Assembly (NCBI GenBank): GCA_035079385.1
Contig: JAVHKY010000052.1
Location: forward strand, 2,604,001 to 2,668,000
Reading direction: 5' to 3'
Length of the DNA stretch: 64,000 bases
Source: Aspidiotus rigidus
Taxonomy: Eukaryota; Arthropoda; Insecta; Hemiptera; Diaspididae
A program made the position numbers and the translations under genes. Numbering within the stretch: the stretch's first letter is position 1; each line of letters opens with the position of its first letter. The notes below the pieces were generated by a model. The model did not search any database. It was not told where the DNA came from and saw only the letters and a list, made by a program, of their open reading frames with translations. Below are positions 34,880 through 48,143 of this stretch, piece after piece.

Positions 34880-37800
34880 CAAAATTAATTGATTTTAATA
34901 TTTTGTAGCGCAGGATATAATTATGTTCTTAAATATAGAGAACTTCTCCACGTCTGCGTCACATATAAAAATAAAAGATAAAAAACTGAGGAATGAATCA
35001 CAGCGGAGACATGTAGTGCCCTATACGTTTAACATAATGTAATACACATGATGTACTTATTTCATTTTCGTTGTGTGTCTCATTGATGTAAGGCAGAGAA
35101 TAGAGTTTGAAACCATTATATGATTATTTGTAGGGATATATCTGAATTTCAAATCTTGACTGGAAAAAAGGAAGCAAATCTCTCAGATACCAGATTCGAG
35201 TGCAACAAAAAGCGGATATTTTGGTTTTCAGATTTTGACGTAAAAAAAATTTGGATCTCTCGAGCTCTAGATCTCAAGAGGAAAAGAAGCAAAAAAGCAC
35301 CAGATCTTTTAGGTTCTGGTAACTTATTGAAAGAAATAGAAAGATATAGCCTCTCTTCCAAATAAGGTTTTGAACGGTATTTGCTCCTTTCCTGTGTGCA
35401 GGCTACAATTTTTCTTGGAGGTAAACACAAGACGTAAACTTAGCGTCGAGTCTAAATCACTTCTTCTAAGTCCTGGATTCGCGAGTGTCCTGGTTTACCA
35501 AGCAAGTTGGATGGGTGGTGCCATATCTGTTTCAATCCGTCACTTAGATCGGTAACAGACGGTAACAAAATCATTATTCATACAGCAAACAATCAACTCA
35601 GTACATACTTCATGTACAGTACGTACTGTTCACGAACAGTACAAAAATGCCCATCCCATTCCCGAATTGTACAACTTCGGAATTTGTACGTAAAATTTAT
35701 ATATTTTTGAAAGGGAATGCCCCTACCGGTAATTATCTCAGAAATGACTCCCTTGTTATTCCAATATACAGCGCTATATTCAGGCTCATACCATGCATGC
35801 TAGTGCACGTGGCGCGCCATAGGAAATTTCGAGAAAAAAAAAAACAGAAATTTGTTCAAATTAAGACATTTGGCTGTTCTTGCTACAGCTGAGCATGAAT
35901 TGACGAAGATATTAATTTAAGAGACACTAGCGGTATAATAGAATTTAATAGACTAAAAACAAGAAGAAAAATATTCTTAATTCGATATCGAAGTAATTAT
36001 AATCGAGAAAATTTAGATACGAAGTTATAAATAGTAGAGATTGAGAAATAAAATATTAAGGATAGGTATTTGCGGCTGGCGATTTGAGAAACGAGTAAGG
36101 GTGACATACCACGTAATTCGGTATTGCCGATATACCTACACCTTGTCGATTCAATGACTGTCAACAGGTAAATATTTCTTGAAATTAAAGTTTTCTGACT
36201 TTTTTCATTATGGTCAGACCGTACCGATGATTTTCAGCATCCTCCTCTTCTTTTTCTATCACAACATGTATACCAGAAGGATTTCATTAAGATAAATAGA
36301 ACTCATAATTATAGGATTTATCACTCGGGATTCATAAATCAAACCGACCAATGGGAGAAAAGAGGAGGAGGAGGAGGAAGAAGAAGAGATTTCCATAATG
36401 TCGTGAAATCTACTTTGAAGAAATTTTTTCTTCTTTTATAAAGTGTATTGGTTGTATGCAATTGATGAACACATCAGAGTTCGATGCTATTACACGTACT
36501 GGCGTATTTCAACCATAAAACAAAAATATCGTCTTATTTGATTATGAAGCCGACTTGACGGTGACTTAGAACAAAAAGATCACACAATTAATTAAATAAT
36601 ACTCTAAAACGAACATTAAATAATGAGAAAAAAGAAACTAAGTAAGAGTAATACAGCGAGGATTTCTGCTGTCTCGCTGAACAAAGTAGTAAGGAGCGAC
36701 AAAATACTTAGAGGATTAGAATACGTGTATGAAAAGAAAGAAGAAGAAAAAGAAGAATAAAAAAAAGAAGAAGCGATGAAGAGGAACCAGCACGATGGAC
36801 ATATGATTGACGAAACAGTGGAATGCGATTGTAGATCAGCGTAGCAGATACCGAAGAATAGATTACGAGTAAAACCCCTGTAGCGCAGCTAAACAGCATG
36901 ATGTAGTTAGCTGAAAAGTTTTACAGAGTCTCGTATAAGATATTTGCTGTGGTTAGTAATGACTGTCTATGAAAGAAGAAAACTTAGAATATACATCAGT
37001 GAATGAAGATAAGAAGATAATTGTATGTCGAGAAGAATGTTGCTTAAAGTTACTTCATTCTTTTCATTGCATTAATTGTTCTAAATTCAATATTATTATT
37101 ATTTTTTATTTCATTTTCAACAACGAGTGATCTACTAATATTCAAATTCGTTCGTTACCTACTGAAAAAACAAGATTTTTTCTTTACAGAATATGTGCAG
37201 TGAAGTATACTACAGAAGTGTTTTCTCCAGGGAAACACCGAATAATAAGAAAAAGAGGGTCGTACGGAATTTTATAAGTTAGAAGATATGATTCATACTC
37301 ATCTGAGTGAAGAAACTTGGAAAGAGAGCTAACATTTAAAGTAATTCTTTCATTTGTACCAATTTGTGGAATTGAGTAAACAAAGAGGTCAGAGTCTGCA
37401 AAGAAAAATTTCTGAACTATAATTGTGATCAGTTGACGTGCAGACAATTCCATCTACTTATGTATTGTTGACAATCAGAAAATTCTGAGATGCTTCACGT
37501 CTTTGCTGACCACCTCCCTCAACCCCAATGATAAGATGTTTGAATATTAATGCAGGACGGAATTCGAATTGGGCGTATTGTAATTGCACCAGCATTAATT
37601 GAAGAAAATTCGATAGGCGGAGTAATAGGTGTAACACGCACGTGTACGGGGATTTTCAGATTTTTTTCAAATTACTCAAAATGGAGCGATTTTGAAAGAA
37701 GAAATAGAAAAAAAAAAAGAAAAAAAAAGAAAAAAAAATTGAAGGAGCGTGAAATTTTCTATAAGATGACCTGATTTTCAATTAAATCGGAGCAATTTTC

Positions 37801-37900
37801 TATTTTCTATAAGAATCCCATTGAAGAAATTGTCGACGATAACGACACTCATAACATGCCCAATCCAAATATTAAAATATCAAACTCCAGTTCTAAATAC
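34880..37900. other. No gene recognised
   Basis: AT-rich DNA with short unsupported ORFs (up to 93 codons). No domain, repeat boundary or RNA gene was recognised. Just upstream at 34737-34870, several TAATnTGnACACAC phrases recur irregularly. Confidence 0.45.
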
Positions 37901-37904
37901 GACT

Positions 37905-38159
37905 TTAAATTATAAAAACAGAAACGAAAACCTTTACATGACGGAAAAATATATTTATATTATTCAAGTTTAAAGGCTCTACCGTCTACAGATTTTTATT
38001 TAAAAAAATATATTAACTAAGCTGAGGTTTCGAAGGCTCAGCCTTCATCTTCGGATCAAGGGTACCTTCGAAACGTCAGCTTAATTAATATATTTTTTTG
38101 TGTTAAAAATCTGTAGACGGTAGAGCCTTTAAACTTGAATAATAAATTAAATTATAAAA
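37905..38159 (-). mobile_element. Penelope-type hairpin insertion with 13-bp direct repeats and hammerhead-like core
   Basis: TTAAATTATAAAA occurs at 37905-37917 and 38147-38159. The 229-bp insert has a one-sided tail (37918-37959, containing CGTCATG and AAAGG on one strand or the other) and then inverted arms of about 80 bp (TTCAAGTTTAAAGGCTCTAC and its partner). The minus strand at 38024-38054 reads GAAGATGA, then a GAAGGC/GCCTTC stem, then GAAAC: a degenerate hammerhead layout as in PLE terminal repeats. The right arm has the related CCTTCGAAACGTC. There is no coding sequence. Confidence 0.7.
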
Positions 38160-38658
38160 TTTTCGGTACCCGATGCAGCCGCAGGACGTCTGCTCGTCTA
38201 ATTCCGAATGACGGAACTTGACCTATTTGTGGTGGGGTGAGATACGTCCCAAACCCTCTAGCGAGGCCGATGACATTCACCATGGGAAAATAAAAAAATG
38301 TCGACGCAATCTCTTCAAACGATAGAGGAGGAGAGTTCTACGAGAGGGGAAACATGTTACATAATCTATAATTTCTACAGGTAAGAAGTGTACCTACCTA
38401 ATCCTTCTACTCCTAATTATTTCTCTCAGCTTTACTGTTGCATATGTCACTCGTGTTTAGTGGCGTAGCCAGAAAAAAGGGGATCAATCCCCACGTCGTC
38501 TCTGTTTTCAATTCGAATAAGTATGACACTTGTCCTTCTTTAAAAACTGGCTACTCCCTTGATCGTGCCAAAGTCTGGACTTCTTGGGGCCTTGCAGTTG
38601 CAATTTCGGGAGTCACTCCATCATCCAATCACCGAGAATCAACAGGCCAATTTTCTCA

Positions 38659-38835
38659 CAGGGGCGTAGCCAGGGGCAAAAGGGGACATTGCCCCCAGCG
38701 TTTTGCTCTTGCCCCCCCCCCTGAACAAATTCCCCATAACTAAAGAAAACCTATGAGAGATTTAAAAATTTGAGGTACGCCTCCCTTGAATTTTATATGC
38801 CTCCCCCGAAAGAACGTTCTGGCTACGCCCCTTTT
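38659..38835. mobile_element. Short hAT-like element with GGGGCGTAGCCAG termini
   Basis: The left tip CAGGGGCGTAGCCAG (38659-38673) and right CTGGCTACGCCCCT (38819-38832) are inverted copies. TTTTCTCA on the left and TTTTTTCA on the right may be an 8-bp target duplication with one mismatch. A separate GTGGCGTAGCCAGA tip lies at 38460-38475, suggesting a second fragment of the same family. Non-coding. Confidence 0.65.
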
Positions 38836-38849
38836 TTTTTTCATACTTC

Positions 38850-40850
38850 GAAATGATCAGTTGAAAGACGTTCTTTATTCTAAGTTGATCTGCATTTTAT
38901 TAGCTCGACCATCTTTGAGCCTTCTGAAGGATTGAATCTTCAAAAGTACGAACCATGATTAATTGAGGATAGGCCTATTTGCCTCTTAGTTCTCAATTTA
39001 TCTTTGAGCCTTATTGTCATCAGGTCAAGCAGTGTTTCACTCTCAAACAAATTGCATGACGTAGTTTAGTAGGTGGAGTTCCTTTCCCAACAAAGAACTA
39101 CCTATCTTCTCTAGATTCAATTAACAAGTTTGGAAAAATCATAAAGAAAGGATTTCCTATACATGACACGTTCATCTAGAGAGTTCGACTGTTCAACTTA
39201 TCACTCCCCGTATTTATGTATTTGTTTTTTCCTGCCAGTTTGTTGAAAGATTCTTTAAACCATCATGCTTTATTAGCCTGAGCTATCTGTGTGATGATAT
39301 CCTTTCTTCCACATTCTTGAAGACAGGTAGTAATGCTTCTTGACAGTGGTTCTGCCATTTCTCTTCTTGCAAAAGTAATAATTATACCCGTAATTAGTTA
39401 CCTATTTTTTTCAAGCCTATAGATTTCCCATTTTAAAACTGAAAGAAGTGCCTTTGTACAAAACTTTTTTCACGGCTTTCTTCAATATATTGACTGCTAC
39501 AGTTGGAGTACCAGATTTTGTAGAGGTAACATTTCCAATCCTATTAAAGTTGTACGGATCAAATCGTTCACTGTCCTGGACAATCATTATTTGGTCCCAG
39601 AACCTATCAATATAGACCCCAAATTCGGTCCCAAGAACTAGTTCCAATACCCATCATTTTTTCCTTCTGAAATTTAAAACACTATGTTATAAGTAGGCCC
39701 AATAAATGTAACGTTTCATCCTGTTTATCTTTGAATAGTCAATTTATTGTTTCAGTGAACAAATATTTCTGTTCACTTTAATTACTGTATGTCTAGTCCC
39801 TATCAAATTCTTCTACGTTTTTTTTTTCTCTCACTCTTTTCTTTCTTTGCAGTCTACTCCATCTCGTATAATCGACTTCGAGAAAACCAGTTTGGTACCG
39901 CAGTAATCTCTCACAAAATCTGAGTGTTTGGCGTATTTTTGCCCGAATAAATTAAGTTTGGCTCGAAAATACGGCATTTTTAAAAAGGAAAAAAAAAGAA
40001 AAAAGAAAGAGAATCAGAGGATGTTACAGAATGAGAAGGAATATGTATCCGACGTAGCAGAATAAAATTAGATCCAATTGGAAGCAGAAAAGCAAGAAAT
40101 TTATATTTCTTTTTCGTGCGTCTATCATGCAATGTACATATACAACGGGGCTTGAATTACGAAACGAGTTTAAACATTGTACTAGGACTGATGAAAAATA
40201 TATCTCAAGGCATTCCTTCTTTCATTTTTTCTACTTTTTTCTTTTCAGACAGAGAGTGTGATCTTAAACCTAATTCATTGGTAGCTCGATTGGTAGATGA
40301 AAACTTATTTTGATTCCATTGAGATTTTGTTCTTTAGAGTCGTACACCTGATACCATAATTATAGCATGCGTCGTACCGTGAGAATCTGATTCCGTTACC
40401 TCTTCCTGAAAAATCCTATAATTACACAGATTAAGCCGCAGATTTGGTTTAATTTAAGTCAACCTCACTGGTCCGGGTCGCCAGCCTACAGTCTCTCGTT
40501 TTGGAAATTCTCGGTGAAAAGCAGGATTAATCATTTAGATAAGCACAAAAATATTTTCTTTGCAACAGTAAGTATTTTTGAAAAATGGTAATTGCCATTT
40601 TTTAAAATGGTTTTTAATTTCCCATGAACAGATCTATTTTCAAGGAGTTTTTATATTGTGTTAATGTTTTATGCTTCCGCGTCCCAAAGAGGTCGCAGAC
40701 TGAACCGACAAAAGTATTACCAAATACACTGTAAACGACCAATACTGGAAACTCCATAATAAGAAATACATTGAGCGCTGTTGCTTATCGCTGTTCCCCA
40801 TTTAACGCAACGCGAAGCAAAAGTCAATAATGGCTTGAGCAGCAGCAGTA
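38850..40850. other. No gene recognised
   Basis: AT-rich. A 76-codon minus-strand frame at 39417-39647 has a protein-like composition but no known motif, and no splice borders convinced me. Confidence 0.4.
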
Positions 40851-40853
40851 GAT

Positions 40854-40950
40854 GTGATCCGCTGTGAGAGAAGAATACTTAGCACCCTTCTTATACCATG
40901 CGTTAGGTTGATGCTAAGTACTCTTCTGGCCTTCTCTCACAGCGGGTCAC
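40854..40950. repeat. Hairpin, 31-bp arms
   Basis: GTGATCCGCTGTGAGAGAAG and the following AATACTTAGCA pair with 40912-40950, which has one 8-nt insertion (GGCCTTCT) and one mismatch. This could be a MITE or another foldback. The size is also within the range of a miRNA precursor, but no evidence of expression exists. Confidence 0.65.
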
Positions 40951-41110
40951 AGATATGATTTTACAAGCCATCAAGCTGATCCATTAGCCAGCTGTTTAAA
41001 TCTCATTAGTTAATAGCTAATCTAATAGCCAATCCCAATAGCTGCTTAATCAATGACTTGAAGCTTTTCTACAGTTTTACTATTTTTTTTTTTTTTAATT
41101 TTTCAATATT

Positions 41111-41248
41111 TGTGACCTGCGATAAGAAAAGGATGCTCATTGTTCACTGACAGGAACACCATTTCTCTCTTATTAGATGCCCAATCAGAGAGAAATGGTG
41201 TTCTTGCGCCAATGGGCAATGAGCATCCTTTTCTCATCGCAGGTCACA
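41111..41248. repeat. Long hairpin, 138 bp
   Basis: The outer arms TGTGACCTGCGATAAGAAAA and GGATGCTCATTG, and the inner arms AGGAACACCATTTCTCTC, pair with 41178-41248, leaving a small loop and one internal bulge. The arms are almost identical, so it is young. It sits 200 bp upstream of the copia element. No target duplication was seen. Confidence 0.7.
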
Positions 41249-41489
41249 TTGTTTCTTCGATCTTGTGATGGTGGCGGTATTTGTGGTGAGTTTTCAGTTT
41301 TGTTGTTTGTTAAATTAATTTTTTCCGTGACTTTACGCTCCCGGCTGCTTTGGCTTTCGGCTGTGACGTCCAATGTAATCAGCGCGAATCGCGATATACT
41401 AGGCCTATTCAACTTTAACATAGCATGGTTACGTATCGACTATCTGTTGGAATATATTAAGTGGTAACATATAGTTACGTTCCACCACC

Positions 41490-44400
41490 GGCAACAATAA
41501 TGCCACCTGTACCATTATCAACGTTCATGCGGCAAACTGGATCTCAAGTGAGCAATTATCTATTGAAAAATAAAGCAGGATATGAAGTGTAGCAGACGAG
41601 AATTATGATTGATCTGAAAGCAAACTGACTTCTAGGACAATTGTGTGAAAATCCATGAAAATCCAACAGACTGCCTGAATGCGTTAAGGCAGCTGGTCAA
41701 TCTAAAATATAGGCTGGTAAGTGACTCACATATTAATTTGACTGGTTAATAAGAGGCGTACGCCAGAACGATGATGAAACTGAGAAGCCGAGTAACACTG
41801 CCTATTTTGTTACTACAAAGAAGAAGTGGAAACCCTGAGCACAAATTCAGATCGACGGATTGTGCCCCAAACGTTTGGAGGACAAAGAAAAACCAAGAAG
41901 GGATTCAAAATTCAAGCACGATAATTTGAGATTCAAGCGCGACAACTCAAAATCAAAACATCCTGCTGAGAAAAAGTCCAATTAAAATGCGAAGGTATTA
42001 TAATGGTTTGTCAACAATCAGATGATGCGGATATGAATGGGAGAATCCGAAAATGATGGTGATTTAGACTCTCTTACATTAGATAGTGGAGCTATCACAT
42101 AAATAAAAGTTGTGATAAGTTCACTATAAGTATGAGCGATTTGTTTGCCCACAAAAGCTGAAGTGCGTTAATTTGGATAAGAAATCTAACCTCAATATTG
42201 AAGGAAAAGGGGATATTTGTCTATCCGTCCTTGATGGTTTAGAGTTCATTACGCTGAGCAACGTACTTCATGTACCTAAGGCCTTGCTTAATCTTTTGTC
42301 TGTGAGCAAAATTTGACCGTTGAGGGTATAATATTTTGTTCAATAATGTATGAACGACTATTCTTGAGAGAAAGTTGGGAAAAATTTTTTGTCAAGCAGC
42401 ATTGGTTGGTGATTTGAATCAACTAAAATTTCAATCACAGAGGCTTTGTGCATTTGTTGAGGAGGATAACCCAGCTTGTCCTTTATTTTTTAAAACTGTT
42501 TCTAATACAGAAGAACCATACAACTCCTCAAAGTTGAATTCTCTCAAAAATCCGAAAAGAAAATATGATACCAAAATAGAGAGTGTTGCAAAGTCTGAGT
42601 GTAAAAAGTCAAAATCTACAGATATGAGTTGGTTGTGGTATCAACGTTTTGGGTATATTTCTGCTCCATATCTTAGACAAGCGACTGAAAACACAGTAGG
42701 TATGGGAAGTACAAAGTTTAACCTTGATTTTAAGGAGTGCGAAATTTACGCACAATCCAAAATGAAAAAAAAAATCATTCAAGTAGGTTTGTGAGCGAGC
42801 GACAAGTTTGCTGAGATAATTCATAGTGATGTGATGTGTATTACAAAACATGTGAAAAAGTAAATTTGTTCATTTGTTGACGATTATACTAGATTCACAG
42901 TTTTGTACATTTTATCTCATAAACATGAAGTATTTGACCAGTTTGTAGCATATAAAGCCTGGGCAACAGTTCAATTTAATGGTGAATATCTTATTTGAAA
43001 GTTGCAAACTGAAAATGGTACTGAGTATGTAAACAAGAAGATGGAATGTTATCTTTGTGGAGATGGTGTTGAGTATGATCTGAGTGAACCACACATACAT
43101 CAACATTGTGAAAACTTGAATATGAGTACAGATGTCTCAAACTCATTGTCAAAAGAAATGGAAAAAGTTTGTCTGTCTGATAATGATGAGATCATAGATT
43201 ATGAAGTTGAGGAGTATGTAGTTAATGACAACGCTACATCATCCTGCATGCTAGCAATTGAGACAAGTGGTGTGTTTGAACTACAAATGTATCAGGAAGC
43301 ACAGATGTGTCCTGACTCAAAACTGTGGAGGTAAACGATCATCTAAAAACTTAACTCAATGAAGAAAAATAATGTATAAAGCTTAGTGCGTAAACGTGTC
43401 CTGACTCAAAACTCTGAAGGTCAACTATCATTGAAGAACTTGACTCAATGAAAAAAAGTGTGGAGCTTGGTGCATAGACCCAATAAGAAGATAATTTCTT
43501 GTAAGTGGTTTTTCAAAGTAAAAGTTGGAGCTAACTATGTTATACGGCATAAAGCTCAACTAGTTGCGAGAGGGTTCCAAAATCCAAAAGTTTATGACGC
43601 TCAAGAAACTTTTGCACCTATTGCAAAGTTGGACACTGTCTGCTGTCTTCTTGTCATAGCAAATAAATTAGGCTTGGATATATGTCAGATGCTTGTACTG
43701 CTTTTTAAATGGTGAGTTAACTGAAGATGTTTTTATGATCATACTTACCAAAAGGTGTAGAAGGTAAAAATGTTGAGAAAAAATAATCGAGAGTGTAAGC
43801 TGAATTGTGCTATATGGACTTGAAAATTCTCCAAAAAGATGGAATGTCAAGTTTGATAAAACAATGATGAGTAAACTTAGATTAGTTTGTAGCAAGCATG
43901 ATCCTTGTGTCTACACATTTAGACAAGGTCATTCATTTGCAATTTTAATTTTGTATGTTGGTGATATCCTGATCACTGGTGGAGATGAAGAAAAAAAAGT
44001 TGAGGATAAATCAAAACACGTTGCTAAGTGATTTTGAGATTCACAATCTTGGTTTTCCACAAAAATATTTAGGTTTGGAAATCAAGCGTGATACCTAACT
44101 AAAGTACAATTATGTTTCTACAATAGTCAGCTTATGCGACATCAATTCTTGAGAAGCTTGGTGTGAAAGATTGTAAAAGTCGGAGTACGCCAATGCTGAG
44201 TATACAGAATACAAGGTTGATGAAGAGAAAATACGTCTTCTTCTTCCTTATTATCAAGTGATTGGTTTCTTGTAATACTTAGCTAATGGGAGTCGTCCTG
44301 ATCTAACTTTCTCTATACTAATTTTATGAGTCGGTTCCAATAAAACCCAAGAAAGGGGCAATACTGAAACATTTTTGAGGTATCTGAGAGGAACTTTGAC

Positions 44401-44850
44401 TAAGAGTATTTGTTACAAAGATCAAGGGGGTGGAATACCAATTCACGCTGATGCTGATTTTGTATCCGATGTTCTAGATTGCAAGTCCTGGTATTTTAAT
44501 TTGTTTGTTTGGTGACCCGGTTATCTGGAGTTCCAGAAAACAAGACTGCACAGCTCTTAGCACGACTGAGGCTGAGTATATCGCAATGATTGAAGCTATT
44601 TGTGATGCAAAATTTGTTTATGGTAACTGCTATTTGAATAGCTAAAACGCGTGAAAATAAGCAAACCAAACATTTTGAAGTGAAGTATCATTTCATTCGC
44701 AACAAAGTTGAAAAAGGCTTCGTGCGTCCTTTATATGTACAATCAGAGGATCAAGTGGTGGACATTCTAACTAAGCCCTTAGGTAGAATAGCACATGAAA
44801 GACTTAGGAATATTCTGTTGAAAGATGTTACTACTGATACACAAACTTGA
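41490..44850 (+). pseudogene. copia gag-pol remnant
   Basis: Order seen: protease LDSGAIT (about 42085); then NVLHVPKALLNLLSVSK; GAG-pre-integrase with LWYQRFGYISAPYLRQ (about 42630); integrase pieces HSDVM, VDDYTRFTVLYILSHKHEVF and QTENGTEYVNKKM (42825-43045). The RT has KKIISCKWFFKVK and QLVARGFQNPK (43480-43590), then YGLENSPKRWNVKFD and LYVGDILITGG, where the catalytic YVDD is now YVGD (about 43960). RNase H/tail: KYHFIRNKVEKGFVRPLYVQ and VVDILTKPLGRIAHERL (44690-44815). Many stops and frameshifts are present. A tandem duplication of about 90 bp (43308 to 43480) lies between integrase and RT. Confidence 0.85.
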
Positions 44851-45465
44851 AAATTTCTTTTGTTTACAGTGTTAAAAAAAAAAAAAACAGTTCTCTGCGG
44901 AAGAATCCTTTGTGGGTATGCTTTGTGCTAAATATCCTTTGTGGAAGAACAAAGAACAAAAAAAAAAGTATTTTTTGTTTAATTAAAATCAAAAATTCTT
45001 CTTCTCGTGAAAGATTTCTTTTCTGTTGCAGTGGTTATCTGAGAAAAGAAGAAATTTATATCTGTAAGAAGTTCTTTGTGATTTTGTCCTTGCTGAGTGC
45101 AATGAATGAGAAATCAAGATAAATGTGAATAAGAAAACAGATTGATTCTATCCATGTGAAGCTTTGTACAAAATAAAAACTCAAGAAGAGCAAACTTCTT
45201 GGTGCACCTTTTTAAAAAATTATCTGAATGACCTTGATCCTCAGTAATTTTCACCGATCTTCGGTCAAATGGGAGAAATTGTTGACTAAGATGGAAGTGA
45301 TTGAGGAGACATAACTGAGGTCAATTCTACCTATACTCAGTGAAAAATGTTCTAATGCTTTGTGCTAAACATCTTCTCTTGAAAACATTATTTTCTGCAT
45401 GGCAAATGGATCTTTGTGACTTTGATCATTTTAACTCCTTTAATAGATCTTCAGTCAGATGGGAG

Positions 45466-45699
45466 TGTTGAAATATATCAAGTGGTAACACTGTTATTGC
45501 CTTAGTTGAAGTTGTAGATGTACTCACATATTCTTGTATTCTTTTTGTGTGTAATATATGTATATTCATCATAAGTGTATGATTCAGTGTATGACTCGCA
45601 TTCAATAAAGGCTGTTTAAGCCCCCCTGTGCGTGTTGTTTTCTTATTTAACTAACTAATTAAAATTATAAACTGGCAGATGTATATCCTTATCTCTGCA
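45466..45699 (+). repeat. copia 3' LTR
   Basis: 234 bp, TGTTGAAATATATCAAGTGG...CTCTGCA, preceded by the purine tract GATGGGAG and followed by the target duplication CTATC. AATAAAGGCTG near 45604 is a likely polyadenylation signal. Confidence 0.85.
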
Positions 45700-45704
45700 C
45701 TATC

Positions 45705-47474
45705 GATCACAAGAAAAAACATAGTCTAGTCTCTACTCCCAGGTCTCCTTGGACCTTCTTTCTCGTCAACTAAATTTAAAAAATTCTGAGTGAATTCGTC
45801 ATTAAGCAGCTGTAACTGTAAGTTCATTTAAAAAAAAAAAGAAAGGCAAGTGAACAAATTCTGAATTTCTCATTAAGTAACTGAACTCACTAACTAAGCA
45901 ACTAATGAAAACCAAAAAAGCCTAAGCCAAAGCCTAAATCCAATGGTACTGTAGGGATTCAGCCAATAGCTAATCTTAAGCCATTGACAATTGGCTTTCC
46001 ATCATTGGCTACATAGCCCGAGATATATCACCGTGAAATATACCAGGCTACGTAGTCTCACTACATTGTTCGCGTGGGGTAGCTCCTGACGGGCCTAATG
46101 CTGAAGAACTAATCAGAACCGCATGCGCCACAAGCGATTCAAATAACATGTGAGTTAGGAATGATTCCTGCCGCTAGAGCATCGCTAGAGCACAACAACC
46201 CAGCGGATTTTCCGGTATTGATCGTTTATTGTAAGCATTTGGTTTTACATTCTGTGGTAAAGTAAGGGAAGATAATATGAAGGCTTGACGAATTTTGATT
46301 CTTTGTTTTCCTTCTAAACCATCATAATTCTGGAAGAAGTTCAACATTTTTGATTCTTGTGACGTGTAATTCCCCACTACTTTTATTTTCTAGAATTATT
46401 AATACTTCAAAACTTTGAAAAAAGTGGAAGTATAGGCCTACGAGTCCTCGCTTGATGTAGTCGTCCTTCTTCCCTCCTTCATAAACAAGGTGGAAAAAAA
46501 ACTCGCATTCAAGAAATTTTTAGAAAGATTTAGGAAACTTACCAGGTTATAGGATATGAACAACTTCGCAAAATTTTGTTTGACATCATTTTCTATATTT
46601 TTCGACCTTGAAAACCTATAGTTTCACCGAATTATGTGAAAGAGTAGGTAAATATTTATTGGAAGTAAACCGACTAGTTCGTGAGAAAAGAGCCGATCTA
46701 AAACTCTCTTCCGTACTAAAGCTTATTGTGTAAAGCATCAATAATAATTACGCTACTGCGTAACCTTTATTTGTATGTTTATTTATCTATTTTATCCTTA
46801 TACAGCGTAATTGGTAAAGATTATATTGCGACCTGTAATAACTAGCCTCTTCGCATACTGTCTTATACTGACCTCATTCATTCAGAACTAACGCAGAAGG
46901 CGGTATACAGTATATCTGCGGTATTATTATCTTATGTATCGCTGTAGGGAGTTGAAATAAGAAAGATGAAAATTCAAGAGAAGGAAAACTGATCGTTGAT
47001 TCGCCGCGATGTCATTCTCTTTTTGCGATTCACATCGAGTTGCGTGACGAGACCATGAAACTGTATTTTTGAGTACTATATGATATTCATAAGTGCCCTG
47101 AGTGAATTATTATGCACATCTCGAAGCTAGCATACAAAAGGAGAAAGGTTGGCATTTATTTATCTCCTTTACTCGATACCCACGAGAGAATTCAGTTTAC
47201 ACAAATGAGCTGAAAAATTTCATTTTCTAAGTTCTTCATCCGAGTCATTCAAGTTTTGTTTTCCATTGTGCAGGAGGGCGGCCGAATTTCGCCGAGCGCC
47301 AAAAATACATGGGGCTAATTGCGAAAAGGCAGCGTAGGAGGGATGGAGCGAATTAATTACGCCAAGACGTCTAGGATAGGTTGAATTGCGATTCGGAAGG
47401 AGTGAGGAAAGATTCATTCTTCTCGTCACACTTTATGCAGACTTCGAACTGGCAGAAAATCCAATTTCGGTATT
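45705..47474. other. No gene recognised
   Basis: The first 330 bp has repeated AGCCAATAGC/TAAGCCA phrases that also occur upstream of the copia element (40970-41050), so the copia insertion may split an older repeat. The rest is AT-rich, without recognisable coding. Confidence 0.45.
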
Positions 47475-47620
47475 TAAAAGAATGTTTACAAAAGGATTTA
47501 ACCGTGGAGAGAATTTAATTAGAACAAGAAAAAACTGGCTTTATTCTCCACATACATATAGGTTTTACTTATATGTATGTGGAGAATAAAGCCAGTTTTT
47601 TCTTGTTCTAAAAGAATGTT
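47475..47620. mobile_element. Short hairpin insertion with 12-bp direct repeats (Penelope-type)
   Basis: TAAAAGAATGTT is present near 47475 and again near 47609-47620. The insert is a tail of about 32 nt followed by a perfect palindrome with 42-bp arms (47519-47560 and 47570-47611) around a 9-nt loop. The arm length equals that at 24767-24853, but the arm sequence is different. Read on the minus strand, the tail ends ATCCTTTTGTA, like the TCCTTTTATTA tail at 24.8 kb. I infer the same type of insertion. Confidence 0.65.
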
Positions 47621-48143
47621 ATTTGAACATCGCCATTTCCAGAAAGAATCGGCTTTTATGTGGACCTCGCAAAATTTAAAATCGTCAAAAACGAGCATTG
47701 GTTTTTTTTCTGTCTAACACCAAACTTCACATCCATATTTATAATCACTATTGCATAAAAAATGATCCGTCACACGTACACTGTAGGCCTACAACATGCA
47801 TTCGAGATTTAAAAATTACTACTGGCAAAATAAACAAGTACATTATTGTTATTCCCTCTTATCGTTCATCCACCTTTCAACGTGTACACTTCTGATACCT
47901 ACAGTAAGTAACTACAAAGACGAAGTTGCTACACAGAAGAACGATTGTTCATTATCAAGAGACCAATTGCTCGTGACGCAACTCGCCTTATGTTTTGGGA
48001 AAACCAAGGTGAAATTCTGCCATCTTCCTCAGGTGCTGTGAGCCCAATTCGACCTATGTAATCTGGGGTAAGCCGCGCGATTCGGACCATTTTTGGCGCA
48101 ATTCCGCCAGAGTCGTGCGCACATATGCCCTGTAGATCCTTAT

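Larger units (their letters stand above)
41445..45699 (+). mobile_element. Ty1/copia LTR retrotransposon, decayed, 5' LTR mostly deleted
   Basis: The element starts TGTTGGAATATATTAAGTGG (41445) and ends ...CTCTGCA (45699) between CTATC copies at 41440-41444 and 45700-45704. The 3' LTR is 45466-45699 (234 bp, TG...CA, with an AATAAA at about 45604), preceded by a polypurine tract GATGGGAG. Only about 25 bp of the 5' LTR remain before unrelated internal sequence, so the rest of it and the primer site were deleted. Protease, GAG-pre-integrase, integrase, RT and RNase H follow in copia order (separate entry). Confidence 0.88.
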
